From: Lentimicrobiaceae bacterium
GTDB taxonomy: Bacteria; Bacteroidota; Bacteroidia; Bacteroidales; Lentimicrobiaceae
DNA: 64,000 nucleotides
Assembly (NCBI GenBank): GCA_020636745.1
Contig: JACJXH010000010.1
Span: forward strand, 92,131-156,130
Direction of reading: 5' to 3'
Part shown: positions 23,464 through 32,573 of the stretch, in pieces
Numbering within the stretch: position 1 is the first letter of the stretch
How the letters are laid out: every line of letters begins with the position of its first letter
The notes under the pieces: generated by a model
The model's database searches: none
Told to the model about the DNA's origin: nothing
Seen by the model: the letters and a program-made list of their open reading frames with translations, nothing else
Position numbers and translations under genes: made by a program

Positions 23464-25815
23464 ATGAAAATATTAAAGACCGTGAAAGTATTCAGGAAAG
23501 CTATCCCTACCGGCAAATGGTCATTACGTGGCCTGTTTATGGCATGCGGGTTTGTACTTTTTTTTCTGCTTTTTATTTTATTCGATGCATTGTTCCCCTT
23601 CAGAGCCGATAAAATTCAATATTCGCAGGTGATATATGCCGCTGACAGCAGCCTGCTGCACGCTTTTCTAAGTGCTGATCATAAGTGGCGTTTGTATGCA
23701 CGTCATGATGAAATTACGCCTGATTTGCGAAAGTCCATCATTTTTAAGGAAGATCGTTACTTTAAATATCATCCGGGGTTTAACCCTTTGGCGATGGTCA
23801 GGGCTGCATTTTACAATCTGGCCACTGGCCGCCGCACTTCGGGGGCTTCTACCATAACGATGCAGTTGGCGCGTTTAATCAAACCGGCACCCCGTACTTA
23901 CAAGAATAAATTGCGTGAAGTGTTCAGAGCCATGCAGCTTGAATGGCATTATTCAAAATCGGAAATTCTTCAAATGTACCTCAACCTGCTTCCTTTTGGC
24001 GGAAATATTGAAGGGGTAAAATCAGCCTCGATGATATATTTTGGACAGGAAACCGGCGAATTAAGTCTTGCGCAGGTGGTTATGCTCACTGTAATTCCTA
24101 ATAATCCCAATGCGCTGCGGCCTGGCAAAAGTTATGACAAGCTGAAAGCAAGAAGAAATTTTTGGCTTTCAAAAATGGCAGAAGAAGGCTTGTTTGAAAA
24201 AGCAGATACAGATGATGCCATTGCAGAGCCTTTCGACAGACAGAGGTTTGCCATTCCGGCTAATGCACCTCATCTTTCGTATCGGTTAAAAAATGTGGTT
24301 TCAGGTAAAAATGGTGTAATGACCACCATTCAGCCTGAATTGCAGAATAAGGTTGAAAATCTGGTAAGCAATCACGTCAGGCTTTTGCGCTCAATGCAAA
24401 TTACCAATGCCGCTGTGCTGGTTGTAAATAATCATACACTTGAAGTGGAGGCCTATGTTGGTTCAGCCGGTTTTTATGATGATTTGTATCAGGGGCAGGT
24501 TGATGGTATCTCAGCGTTGCGCTCGCCTGGCTCCACCTTAAAACCTTTGCTGTATGCATTGGCTTTTGACAGGGGATTGATTACGCCCAGGACAGTAGTA
24601 ACTGATGTTCCTTCCAATTTTAATGGTTATCGTCCCGAGAACTATGATGAAACCTATCGTGGAAAAATTACCATCGAACAGGCCCTGGCGCTTTCGTTAA
24701 ATGTACCCGCAGTAAATCTGCTCGACAGAATGGGCAATGAGCCTTTTTTGGATGCGCTCTCAAAGTCTGATTTCAAATGGATTACCCGTAACCGTCAAAA
24801 ACTGGGCTTGTCGGTAATACTCGGAGGGTGTGGTACTACTCTTCAGGAGCTTACGGCCTTGTTTGCATCGTTTGCCAACAAAGGAGTATATCATCCTTTA
24901 AAATTTATCAAAAGTGAAAAAGCTTCTTTTTCCGATACATTGTGCTCACAGGGAGCTGCTTATATGATTTCGCAGATTTTAACCGGCCTGAAACGCCCTG
25001 ACTTGCCTCAACAATACACACAATCAGCAGATTTGCCTCAGATTGCCTGGAAAACAGGCACTTCCTATGGCAGGCGCGACGGATGGGCTATAGGTTATAA
25101 CCGCGATTATACAGTGGGCGTTTGGACCGGTAATTTTCGTGGAAATGGTATACCTGAGCTCAATGGTACCGATTGTGCAGTACCACTCTTGTTTAATATC
25201 TTCAGAGCTATTAGCCCTCAAAACAAGTCAGACTGGTTTGTGCCGCCTGCCAGTCTGGATTTCAGGCTGGTGTGTTCCGAAACCGGAATGCCTCCCGATA
25301 CCTTTTGCCATCAGTTGGTTATGGATTACTTTTTGCCGGGTATTTCTCCTTCAGTCAGGTGTAATCATTTGCAAAAGCAATTTGTTAATTCATCAAATAC
25401 CATGAGCTATTGCCGAGCGTGCCTTCCTGAAAAAGGATATAAAGAGGTTTTATACCCGACTTATCCTGCTGATTTAATCTCATGGTATAACGAAATGCAG
25501 ATTCCCTATAAAGTTGTACCTGCTCATAATCCTGATTGTCCGTCGGTTAAAAACGGAGGTGCGCCGACAATTACTTCACTGACTGACGGAGCTGAATATT
25601 TACTGATTTACGGCCGCCATCAGCAGCTTATGCTAACCTGCAATGCTGAAAATGGAGTGAACAAGGTATACTGGTATCTCAATGATAAGTTTTTTCAATC
25701 GGCCAACCCTTCTGAAAAGGTGTTTTTTACGCCCGATGCTGGTCATTATAAAATCAGTTGTTCTGATGATCGTGGTCGTAACAGCGATCTGTTTATCAAG
25801 GTTACTTTTATCTGA
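23464..25815 (+). CDS. pbpC: Penicillin-binding protein 1C
   Basis: The ATG at 23464 is preferred to an upstream TTG at 23449; 783 residues. One N-terminal membrane helix (about 23-45) is followed by a GT51 glycosyltransferase domain (catalytic Glu in FKEDRYFKYHPG; TSGASTITMQLARL), a transpeptidase domain (Ser in SPGSTLKPL, SLN in ALSLNVPAVN, KTGTS in IAWKTGTSYG) and the C-terminal PBP1C-specific domain with several Cys (about 600-783). It polymerises and may cross-link peptidoglycan in the periplasm. In many proteobacteria pbpC sits next to an alpha-2-macroglobulin gene; none is here. Single-gene unit on the + strand. Confidence 0.95.
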   Translation: MKILKTVKVFRKAIPTGKWSLRGLFMACGFVLFFLLFILFDALFPFRADKIQYSQVIYAADSSLLHAFLSADHKWRLYARHDEITPDLRKSIIFKEDRYFKYHPGFNPLAMVRAAFYNLATGRRTSGASTITMQLARLIKPAPRTYKNKLREVFRAMQLEWHYSKSEILQMYLNLLPFGGNIEGVKSASMIYFGQETGELSLAQVVMLTVIPNNPNALRPGKSYDKLKARRNFWLSKMAEEGLFEKADTDDAIAEPFDRQRFAIPANAPHLSYRLKNVVSGKNGVMTTIQPELQNKVENLVSNHVRLLRSMQITNAAVLVVNNHTLEVEAYVGSAGFYDDLYQGQVDGISALRSPGSTLKPLLYALAFDRGLITPRTVVTDVPSNFNGYRPENYDETYRGKITIEQALALSLNVPAVNLLDRMGNEPFLDALSKSDFKWITRNRQKLGLSVILGGCGTTLQELTALFASFANKGVYHPLKFIKSEKASFSDTLCSQGAAYMISQILTGLKRPDLPQQYTQSADLPQIAWKTGTSYGRRDGWAIGYNRDYTVGVWTGNFRGNGIPELNGTDCAVPLLFNIFRAISPQNKSDWFVPPASLDFRLVCSETGMPPDTFCHQLVMDYFLPGISPSVRCNHLQKQFVNSSNTMSYCRACLPEKGYKEVLYPTYPADLISWYNEMQIPYKVVPAHNPDCPSVKNGGAPTITSLTDGAEYLLIYGRHQQLMLTCNAENGVNKVYWYLNDKFFQSANPSEKVFFTPDAGHYKISCSDDRGRNSDLFIKVTFI

Positions 25816-25994
25816 CTTTCTTCAGGCTTTCGCGGCTAAAATCTAAATGACCGAACGGATTAAACGCAGCGTATTTTCAACAATTCTTGATTTATAGAGT
25901 AAATCGGGCTGCACCAGCTGGTTATTAATCGTGCAGAAGTTATATTTTTATGGTGCAGTCAGTCAAAGTACTCAAATCCTTCCTGTTTTACTCT

Positions 25995-26002
25995 TATCTT
26001 TG
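25995..26002 (+). promoter_or_regulatory. Candidate -7 promoter element for ychF
   Basis: TATCTTTG matches TAnnTTTG and lies 31 bases before the ATG at 26033. It also argues against the longer reading frame that would start at 25931. Confidence 0.6.
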
Positions 26003-26032
26003 CACCTCTCTAACAATAAGAATTTTAAATTT

Positions 26033-27130
26033 ATGGCATTAAAATGCGGCATTATCGGGTTGACTAATATTGGTAAAACAACCCTTTTTAACTGTATCTC
26101 CAACACCAAAGGGCAAACTTCCAACTTTGCATACAGTACAAATAAATCGAATCTCGGACAAATTATTGTTCCTGACGACAGATTGTATGAAATTGATAAA
26201 CTGATTAAATCAGCCAGAATTGTTCCTGTAACTGTTGAAATAGTTGATATTCCAGGGTTGGCCAAAGGAGCTAGCCAGGGAGAAGGCGTGGGAAATAAAT
26301 TTCTTGCCGATATCCAGCAAACCGATGCCATTATACATGTATTGCGTTGTTTTGATGACGAAAACCTTCCACATGTGGAAGGCTCCATCAATCCTGTGCG
26401 CGATCGTGAAATTGTAGATCTTGAGTTGCAGATTCGCGACCTCGATTTAGTCGAACGTAAAATCCTTCGACTCGAAAAGGCCGCTAAAACCGGCGATAAA
26501 GATGCCAAACATGGTGTTGAAGTGCTGACTGCCGTGAAAGAACATCTTGAAAGTTTTCAATCGGTTCGTTTGCTTGAAATTGATGATGCCGATCGCCGGT
26601 TTATTGACGATATGTACTTGCTTACCGATAAACCGGTTATTTATGTATGTAATGTTGATGATGCCTCTGCCGTGAGCGGAAATAAATATGTTGACCAGTT
26701 TAAGGAAGCTGTAAAAGAAGAAAATTCAGAAGTATTGGTGGTGGCAGGTGCGCTTGAAGCTGAAATTGCTGAACTCGAAAGCCCTGAAGATCGTAAGGTG
26801 TTTCTGGAAGATGCTGGCCTTACTGAGCCCGGTGTTAATCGCCTGGTGCGTTCAGCGTATAGCATTCTTAACCTGATGTCATTTTTTACTGCCGGACCAA
26901 TGGAAGTACGTGCCTGGACTATAAAAAAAGGGATGACAGCTCCGCAGGCTGCAGGTGTAATTCACAGCGATCTGGAGCGTGGCTTCATTCGTGCTGAAGT
27001 AATGAAATACAAGGATTTTATTGAACTTAAATCAGAGCATGCCTGCCGTACTGCCGGAAAACTATTTGTTGAAGGTAAAAGCTATGTGGTTGAAGATGGG
27101 GATATTATGCATATAAGATTTAATGTTTAA
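26033..27130 (+). CDS. ychF: Redox/ribosome-associated P-loop NTPase YchF
   Basis: The ATG at 26033 gives 365 residues, the normal YchF length, and begins MALKCGIIGLTNIGKTT, the G1 motif. G3 is DIPGLAKGASQGEG; the switch region and FLADIQQTDAIIHVLRCF follow. The specificity motif reads NVDD where YchF proteins usually have NxxE, consistent with ATP rather than GTP binding. A coiled-coil region (about 140-190) and the C-terminal TGS domain (about 280-364; FFTAGPMEVRAWTIKKG, CRTAGKLFVEGKSYVVEDGD) are intact. It acts on ribosomes and in stress responses. Single-gene unit with its own promoter and a shared terminator. Confidence 0.96.
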   Translation: MALKCGIIGLTNIGKTTLFNCISNTKGQTSNFAYSTNKSNLGQIIVPDDRLYEIDKLIKSARIVPVTVEIVDIPGLAKGASQGEGVGNKFLADIQQTDAIIHVLRCFDDENLPHVEGSINPVRDREIVDLELQIRDLDLVERKILRLEKAAKTGDKDAKHGVEVLTAVKEHLESFQSVRLLEIDDADRRFIDDMYLLTDKPVIYVCNVDDASAVSGNKYVDQFKEAVKEENSEVLVVAGALEAEIAELESPEDRKVFLEDAGLTEPGVNRLVRSAYSILNLMSFFTAGPMEVRAWTIKKGMTAPQAAGVIHSDLERGFIRAEVMKYKDFIELKSEHACRTAGKLFVEGKSYVVEDGDIMHIRFNV

Positions 27131-27166
27131 CATGGGGCCTTTTGATGGGTCAGTTTCTTGATAACT

Positions 27167-27208
27167 AACCAAGCAGCCTGGGATTTCATAATCTCAGGCT
27201 GTTTGGTT
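27167..27208. terminator. Bidirectional terminator between ychF and the DUF2279 gene
   Basis: An 18-bp stem with two G-U pairs (27167-27184 and 27191-27208, loop TTCATA; core AAGCAGCCTGGGAT) sits between two convergent genes and is followed by a short T-run on the + strand and preceded by A/T-rich sequence. It probably stops both transcripts. Confidence 0.8.
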
Positions 27209-27228
27209 TTACTGGCTTGTTATGAAAA

Positions 27229-28197
27229 TTAAAAATACAGGGGATGAAACTTAACGCCCTTTTTCCCGAATTCAAGTGCAGGCAGGGGAAATTTTAATAT
27301 TCCCAGGTATTTCAGAAAAAGATTGACAGTGGCTGATGAAGTTTTGATTCTTGAAAGATCAATGTCAGGAGCCAGATAATACTGCCGGCGTCTGTCGAAA
27401 TAGGGCAGGGGAACACCGTCTGCTTCAGCAGGATTTGAATTTCCGCCGGTAAGTCCATCCACTCCGTAGCCTGCAGCAAAGTTCAGCCATTTGGGGAAGC
27501 GTGAATCTTTTTTCAAAAATGAATGAATATTACACGATAGCCAGTAAGTCTGGCCATTATAGTCTTTTATCAGGCTTTCGGCATGATTGTGTCCGAGTTG
27601 CTCAGGACGGAATTCGGCAAACTTTGTAGGATGTGCCGACCATTTTATCTGGATTCGTTGCTCATCCCAAAGCAGTTGCTGACTTATAAATGCAGCAGAG
27701 CCAAACGTATTGGCCAGCAAATCACCGGGCGAAGCGCCCCATTCCTTCGAAAATCCATCCAGAATTTCGATTACTGTCAGGTACATAAATCCCAGACTAC
27801 CACCATACCACGCTGATTTTCTTTTGCTCAGACCGGCCCATCTGAGTGTTTCATAACCCGCCATTCCCACATTATAGGCCGTAGTGGCATGTCCGATCTT
27901 GTCAATTTGCAGCCATTCACGGTTATCATTGATAAAATGAAACCCTGATTGTGGATAATTTTTATACCAGATTTGATAAAGTCCTGTCATGGAACCGGCA
28001 TAAATGACGGAGCCTCCGATAATCAGCATTTTTAAACGATTGTGGTTAAGCTGATCAGGCTTCATGGTATCTTGCGCCTGAAACGAAGATTGATGTTGAG
28101 CGAAGGATAAAAATGGATAAATACTTAAACAAAAAAGGAGCAGCAGGCAAAATCCTGCTGCTGATAAAGGCTTTTTATGGTTTTTAATGATGACCAT
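27229..28197 (-). CDS. DUF2279/YfiM-like exported protein
   Basis: The ATG at 28197 gives 322 residues with a clear signal peptide (MVIIKNHKK, then a hydrophobic run ending LSFAQ). The body has DKIGHATTAYNVG, YGGSLGFMYLTVIEILDGFSKEWGASPGDLLANTFG, a His/Asp/Glu-bearing region typical of the DUF2279 (YfiM-like) proteins of Bacteroidota. Helical hydrophobic stretches suggest an envelope protein. It overlaps the end of the phosphohexomutase gene by 14 bases, so it is the last gene of that minus-strand cluster. Biochemical function unknown. Confidence 0.8.
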   Translation of the reverse strand: MVIIKNHKKPLSAAGFCLLLLFCLSIYPFLSFAQHQSSFQAQDTMKPDQLNHNRLKMLIIGGSVIYAGSMTGLYQIWYKNYPQSGFHFINDNREWLQIDKIGHATTAYNVGMAGYETLRWAGLSKRKSAWYGGSLGFMYLTVIEILDGFSKEWGASPGDLLANTFGSAAFISQQLLWDEQRIQIKWSAHPTKFAEFRPEQLGHNHAESLIKDYNGQTYWLSCNIHSFLKKDSRFPKWLNFAAGYGVDGLTGGNSNPAEADGVPLPYFDRRRQYYLAPDIDLSRIKTSSATVNLFLKYLGILKFPLPALEFGKKGVKFHPLYF

Positions 28198-29551
28198 GCT
28201 CACCAGGAACAATAAACGGTTCAAGAATTTGAAGGGCTTTTTCCCGTTTTTCAGCAATGAGCTCTGGCGTGCGGGCTTCGGCTAAAAATCTGAGATAAGG
28301 TTCAGTGTTTGATGGTCTTACGTTAAACCACCAATTGGGAAATTCAACCCGATAGCCGTCAAAATCAAAGAATGCAGTGGGCATTTCTTCTGCTGTAAAA
28401 GCAGCTTTCAGCGCCTCCATGGCTTCTGTTTTTTTATCGATATGGAAGTTAATTTCGCCTGTACCATAGTATTTGCTAATGCCTGCAATAAGCTGCGAAA
28501 GTGTGATGCCTTGATCATGAAACTTTTTTACTTCACTCAAAATAATTAAAGCTGCTACATATGCTGAGTCAGAGAAGTAAAAATCACGGAAATAGTAATG
28601 GCCAGCCAGTTCACCGCCAAACAGGCCGTCAATTTCGCGAAGTTTTAAAGCTGCATAGGCACGTCCAACTCTCCACATATGCATATTAAATCCCTTGCTT
28701 TCCACATATTCGGTCACCGATTTGGAGGTGCGAATATCTTGAATGGCTTTGCCTGACAGCCCTTTATCCGCAAAATATCCGGAAAGAACGGCAATCATGA
28801 TATCAGGCTGTATGAACTGTCCCTTTTCATCTACAAACATTACCCTGTCGGCATCGCCGTCAAAAATGAGCCCGATGTCGCACCCTTTTTCAAGTACCAG
28901 CTTTTTTAAGTCTGCCACATTTTTTTCTTCCAGCGGGTTGGGCTCATGGTTGGGAAAAGTGCCATCGGGCTCGTCAAATATGTAATAGGGCTCATTGCCC
29001 AGCAAATCTTTAATCAACAATGACCCCATTCCGTTTGAACAGTCAACTGCAATTTTTAGTCCGCTCAAATCACTTTGGTATTGCGCCAGAAATTCCAGGT
29101 ATTCTTTGCGGAAATTGATGGTTGAGTATTTTCCGGGAATGCTGACTGGTTCAGTCATCTGCGTTTCGGCCATCTCAAGCAAATCGGACAGGCCGGTGTC
29201 AAAGCCAACAGGCAAAGCGCCTGCCCGTGAAATTTTCAAACCGTTATGATTGGCCGGATTGTGTGAGGCTGTAATCATTACCGAAGCCTGATAATTTAGT
29301 TTGGCAGTGGCCCAATAAATCATGGGGGTTGTGCAAGGACCGGCTACATTTACATCTGCCCCGGCATCAGTAATTCCCTTGCATAAATATTCAAGTATTT
29401 CGGGCGATGAAACCCTGACATCGTGGCCAATTAACACCGTTTCAGCCTGAAGAAGCCCGGGGAGGAAGTAGCCGATTTTATATACATCTTGACCGTTGAA
29501 GTCCTGATTGTAAATTCCACGAATGTCGTAGGCTTTAAATGCTTTTCTCAT
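28184..29551 (-). CDS. manB: Phosphomannomutase/phosphoglucomutase
   Basis: The 455-residue protein has all four alpha-D-phosphohexomutase domains: FKAYDIRGIYN near residues 4-14, the phosphoserine loop TASHNPANHNG (Ser near 94), the metal loop DGDADRVMF (near 235-243), the sugar-specificity loop GGELAGHYYF and the phosphate-binding RPSNTEPYLRF near the C-terminus. It is of the bifunctional PMM/PGM (AlgC/ManB) type and makes mannose-1-phosphate or glucose-1-phosphate for surface polysaccharides. It ends with HGHH and overlaps the DUF2279 gene. The upstream mltG gene is 141 bases away, so cotranscription is possible. Symbol is a family label; a glucosamine mutase would be shorter on the TASHNP side. 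Confidence 0.92.
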   Translation of the reverse strand: MRKAFKAYDIRGIYNQDFNGQDVYKIGYFLPGLLQAETVLIGHDVRVSSPEILEYLCKGITDAGADVNVAGPCTTPMIYWATAKLNYQASVMITASHNPANHNGLKISRAGALPVGFDTGLSDLLEMAETQMTEPVSIPGKYSTINFRKEYLEFLAQYQSDLSGLKIAVDCSNGMGSLLIKDLLGNEPYYIFDEPDGTFPNHEPNPLEEKNVADLKKLVLEKGCDIGLIFDGDADRVMFVDEKGQFIQPDIMIAVLSGYFADKGLSGKAIQDIRTSKSVTEYVESKGFNMHMWRVGRAYAALKLREIDGLFGGELAGHYYFRDFYFSDSAYVAALIILSEVKKFHDQGITLSQLIAGISKYYGTGEINFHIDKKTEAMEALKAAFTAEEMPTAFFDFDGYRVEFPNWWFNVRPSNTEPYLRFLAEARTPELIAEKREKALQILEPFIVPGEHGHH

Positions 29552-29692
29552 AATTCAGATTAAAATTTCAGATTTAAGCCGGTTTTGACCAATCAGATAA
29601 ACTTTATCGGAAATACTGATTGTTGAAGAATTGACATTTACAATGCTTCAGATGTTGTTTCCGAAAGAGTGTCTGTTTGCTTTGTCCGGCAA

Positions 29693-30778
29693 TTATTTAT
29701 AGATGTTTCTTCTGTTAAGTGCCTGTTGATATTTGAATGCATTCAGATTATGCTGCTCAAGTGTCCGGGCAAAGTTATGATAACCTGAGAAATCTTCGCG
29801 GGCACAGAAAAACATAAAATTATGCTGTTCGCGGTTAAGAACGGCATCAATAGACGAAACCGAGGGTAAACAAATGGGGCCTGGAGGAAGACCTTTGTAT
29901 TTGTAAGTGTTATAAGGTGAATCAATCTGCTTGTGTATGTTGAGTACACGCCGCATTTCAAAGTTTCCGTGGGCAAAAACCAAGGTAGGGTCTGCTTCCA
30001 GCAGCCAGCCTTTTTCAAGCCTGTTCAAATACACACCAGCCACCCGGGGTCTTTCGTCGTTTTTATTGGTTTCTTTTTCTACAATCGAAGCCAGGGTGAT
30101 AACTTCGTGTTTGTTTAAATGAAGGTAGGCAAGCTTTTTGGTACGATCACTGTTCCAGAATTTATCTGCCTCAGATTTCATGCGGTTGATAAAGCTTCTG
30201 GCATTGGTGTTCCAATAAAATTCATAAGTATTGGGGATAATGATAGTATAAAGACTGTTGCGCGTAACCCCAAGCGAGTCAAGATAACTACTGTCGTTCA
30301 GTAAGTTAATAATGGAAAGCGAATCTGCTTCAATTTGTCCTGAAATACGTCCGGCAAGTTGATCGGGCGTTCTTATATTATTAAAAATTACTTTCACAGG
30401 CGCTTGTTTTCCTGATCGGAGAAGGTTCACCAGCTCGAGGCTACCCATGTCAGGTGTAAGTTTGTAACGGCCCGGCTTTATCATTTTATCATATTTCTTC
30501 AGGCCGGCAATCCATTCAAAGGATTTTCGGTGGATAATCATCCCATGAAGGTACAGCTCCTTTTTTACATCATCAAAGTTACTGCCGGTAGGAATGGTAA
30601 GATAGCTTTCTTCGGCGCCGGCAGTGTATACATTGGGCTCAAAAGCTGCTTTATAACCCAGCCAGACTACAGGTGTCATAAGAATAATAATCACCAGCAC
30701 TGCCCATAAAAAAAATCGGCGGTACTTGTTTCCGGATTTTCTTTTGCCGGAATACTTCGTATGGTAGTATCCTCGCAT
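29693..30778 (-). CDS. mltG: Endolytic peptidoglycan transglycosylase MltG
   Basis: The 361-residue protein has a basic cytoplasmic N-terminus, one membrane helix (about 22-42), a LysM-like segment (about 55-120; IPTGSNFDDVKKELYLHGMI and KPGRYKLTPDMG) and the YceG catalytic domain with the Glu in LASIVEKETNKNDERPRVAGVYLNRL and EADPTLVFAHG. It cuts nascent glycan strands at the inner membrane and so sets chain length. It starts 5 bases downstream of the acetyltransferase stop, so the two are cotranscribed. The order dapF, acetyltransferase, mltG places it among cell-wall genes. Confidence 0.95.
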   Translation of the reverse strand: MRGYYHTKYSGKRKSGNKYRRFFLWAVLVIIILMTPVVWLGYKAAFEPNVYTAGAEESYLTIPTGSNFDDVKKELYLHGMIIHRKSFEWIAGLKKYDKMIKPGRYKLTPDMGSLELVNLLRSGKQAPVKVIFNNIRTPDQLAGRISGQIEADSLSIINLLNDSSYLDSLGVTRNSLYTIIIPNTYEFYWNTNARSFINRMKSEADKFWNSDRTKKLAYLHLNKHEVITLASIVEKETNKNDERPRVAGVYLNRLEKGWLLEADPTLVFAHGNFEMRRVLNIHKQIDSPYNTYKYKGLPPGPICLPSVSSIDAVLNREQHNFMFFCAREDFSGYHNFARTLEQHNLNAFKYQQALNRRNIYK

Positions 30779-30783
30779 AGCGC

Positions 30784-31302
30784 TTATGCTTTTATGAGTT
30801 GCATTGTAATTTCATCAATCCACCCGTTACGGGTCCATGTCCACTCTTTACGGATGGCAGTTTGTTTAAAACCTGCCTTAGTAAAAAGATGAATACTCGG
30901 AGGGTTGTCTGTTGAAATCTGGCAATACAACTGATGAAGATTTAGTGTGTTAAAGCTATATTGAATAAGCAATTGCAGTGCTTCTGCCGCAAAGCCTTTG
31001 CGGCGATCTTTTTTTTGAACAATGATACCAACGGCAGCTCGTCTGTGAAGCGGATCAAAATCAAACATGTCAATTGCACCAACAGGTTTGTCAGGTGTTT
31101 TTACAGGTGAAATCATCAATCTTAACTGTTTGTCAGCAAAAATGTCATGATGCGCGTTCAGTACATATTGTTCAATGGCAAATCTGGAATAAGGCGAAAT
31201 TGTATGGCTCATTCTCCAGTCGGCCATGTCATTTTCCCATGCAAATAATGCATCTATATCTTCAGGCTCCGGTGCTCGCAGGCTAATCAGTTTTCCGGTC
31301 AT
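30784..31302 (-). CDS. GNAT-family N-acetyltransferase (RimJ/SpeG-like)
   Basis: The 172-residue protein is a single GNAT fold: LRAPEPEDIDALFAWEND near residues 8-25, the acetyl-CoA site QKKDRRKGFAAEALQLLIQY near 96-115 and the C-terminal LHQLYCQISTDNPPSIHLFTKAGF. The pattern is close to ribosomal-protein-alanine and spermidine/spermine acetyltransferases (RimJ/SpeG), without residues that fix the substrate. It lies 56 bases after dapF and 5 bases before mltG in one minus-strand unit. Confidence 0.88.
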   Translation of the reverse strand: MTGKLISLRAPEPEDIDALFAWENDMADWRMSHTISPYSRFAIEQYVLNAHHDIFADKQLRLMISPVKTPDKPVGAIDMFDFDPLHRRAAVGIIVQKKDRRKGFAAEALQLLIQYSFNTLNLHQLYCQISTDNPPSIHLFTKAGFKQTAIRKEWTWTRNGWIDEITMQLIKA

Positions 31303-31358
31303 TTCTCAGTGGGGTTTGCTGTTTGTCTTTATCGCATTTTAATTTAAAAGGTAATACT

Positions 31359-32150
31359 TTATTCGCATTCAGCAATATAGACCTCGCCGCGGTACGCCAT
31401 AACTGCCGGCCCTGAAAGCCGGATATTGGTAAAATAACGGCCATTTGTTTCACTGGTAACTTTTAAACTTCCTCCCGCCGTTTCAATTTTCCATTCATTT
31501 TTACCCTTCAGTAACGATGCAATCAGAGCGCAGGCTGTTACGCCTGTGCCACATGATAGTGTTTCATCTTCAACTCCCCGCTCATAAGTTCTCACTTGTA
31601 TTGAATCGTTTTCAATACACATCCAGTTGACATTGATGCCTTCTGACTTATACTTGTCAGAATATCTGATTTTGCGTCCTTCGGCTACTGTGTCAATTAT
31701 TTCGATATTTTCAACAATATTAACCAAATGTTGTGTTCCTGTATTGATTTCTGTGCCTGAAGGGCTGACTTCCGGAATAAGTGTATCGCCCATGCTTATT
31801 TCAACAGTCCAACTTTCCCCGTTTACCTGCTCCACACAGGCTGTATGAAAGCCGTCGCCAGCCAGAAACCGGACTTTAGAGCCTGTCAGTCCGTTCATAT
31901 AACTGAAAGCCACTGCGCATCTGGCGCCGTTGCCACACATTTTTGCCAGGCTGCCATCAGCATTGTAGTAAGTCATTTCAAAATCAGTTTCGGGGTGTGT
32001 ATTGACAATGATAAGGCCATCAGCTCCAATTCCAAATCTTCTGTGACAAAGTGATGCAATGGTGTGTGGGCTTAAGCTTGATTTTAAGTGTCTGCCATCC
32101 AGCATGATAAAATCATTGCCTGTGCCATGAAACTTGTGAAATGTTGTCAT
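31359..32150 (-). CDS. dapF: Diaminopimelate epimerase
   Basis: The 263-residue protein has the two active-site cysteines of DapF: MCGNGARC (Cys near residue 71) and LSCGTGVTAC (Cys near 199), with KFHGTGNDFIMLDGR at the N-terminus. It converts LL- to meso-diaminopimelate for lysine and peptidoglycan synthesis in the cytoplasm. It is first in a minus-strand series with the acetyltransferase and mltG and has its own -7 element at 32195-32202. Confidence 0.97.
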   Translation of the reverse strand: MTTFHKFHGTGNDFIMLDGRHLKSSLSPHTIASLCHRRFGIGADGLIIVNTHPETDFEMTYYNADGSLAKMCGNGARCAVAFSYMNGLTGSKVRFLAGDGFHTACVEQVNGESWTVEISMGDTLIPEVSPSGTEINTGTQHLVNIVENIEIIDTVAEGRKIRYSDKYKSEGINVNWMCIENDSIQVRTYERGVEDETLSCGTGVTACALIASLLKGKNEWKIETAGGSLKVTSETNGRYFTNIRLSGPAVMAYRGEVYIAECE

Positions 32151-32573
32151 AGTATTCCGGTTGTTGACAATTTGGCAGATATTGTCTGCAGGGACAAAGT
32201 TACAACTTTCAATTTGTAATGTTGTAAGGATATATCAAGATATTGTAATCTGCATAACTTTATAAGAGCAGAACATTAAAAGCCAGGTTGAGTGCAAGCA
32301 TGCATTTCGTAAAGTTTTCTATTTCAGACTTTTGTTTCAGTTGAACATTCGGCTTGCAACAATCAAAAATGTAAGGCTTGCTGCTGCTATAAAACCGGAG
32401 GGTAGTGAATTTAATGGCAAAGTACTTAACAATTTTTAACAGGGGGGCATGTAACATTGGTATTTGAATTGCGTTTAAATCCATACCAACATTTGGTTTA
32501 CACCTTGATGAAAAAAAAGATTAAATGAGGTGTTGATTACTGACCTTTTGTTTTTCTAAAAAACTAAAAAACT
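32151..32573. other. Divergent intergenic region dapF / htrA
   Basis: These 423 bases contain the dapF promoter at the left end and must contain the promoter of the HtrA protease at the right. No exact TAnnTTTG was found for the protease, which could mean control by another sigma factor. No gene or RNA structure was recognised. Confidence 0.5.
32195..32202 (-). promoter_or_regulatory. Candidate -7 promoter element for dapF
   Basis: On the minus strand this reads TAACTTTG (TAnnTTTG), 45 bases before the dapF ATG. A -33 element at normal spacing is not evident. Confidence 0.5.

Noticed and set aside
23464..25815. pbpC with a missing alpha-2-macroglobulin partner as a sign of gene loss
   Set aside because: That pairing is mainly known in proteobacteria, so its absence here is not informative.
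32260..32484. 74-codon minus-strand open frame in the dapF/htrA gap
   Set aside because: It overlaps the region needed for promoters and has no family resemblance.
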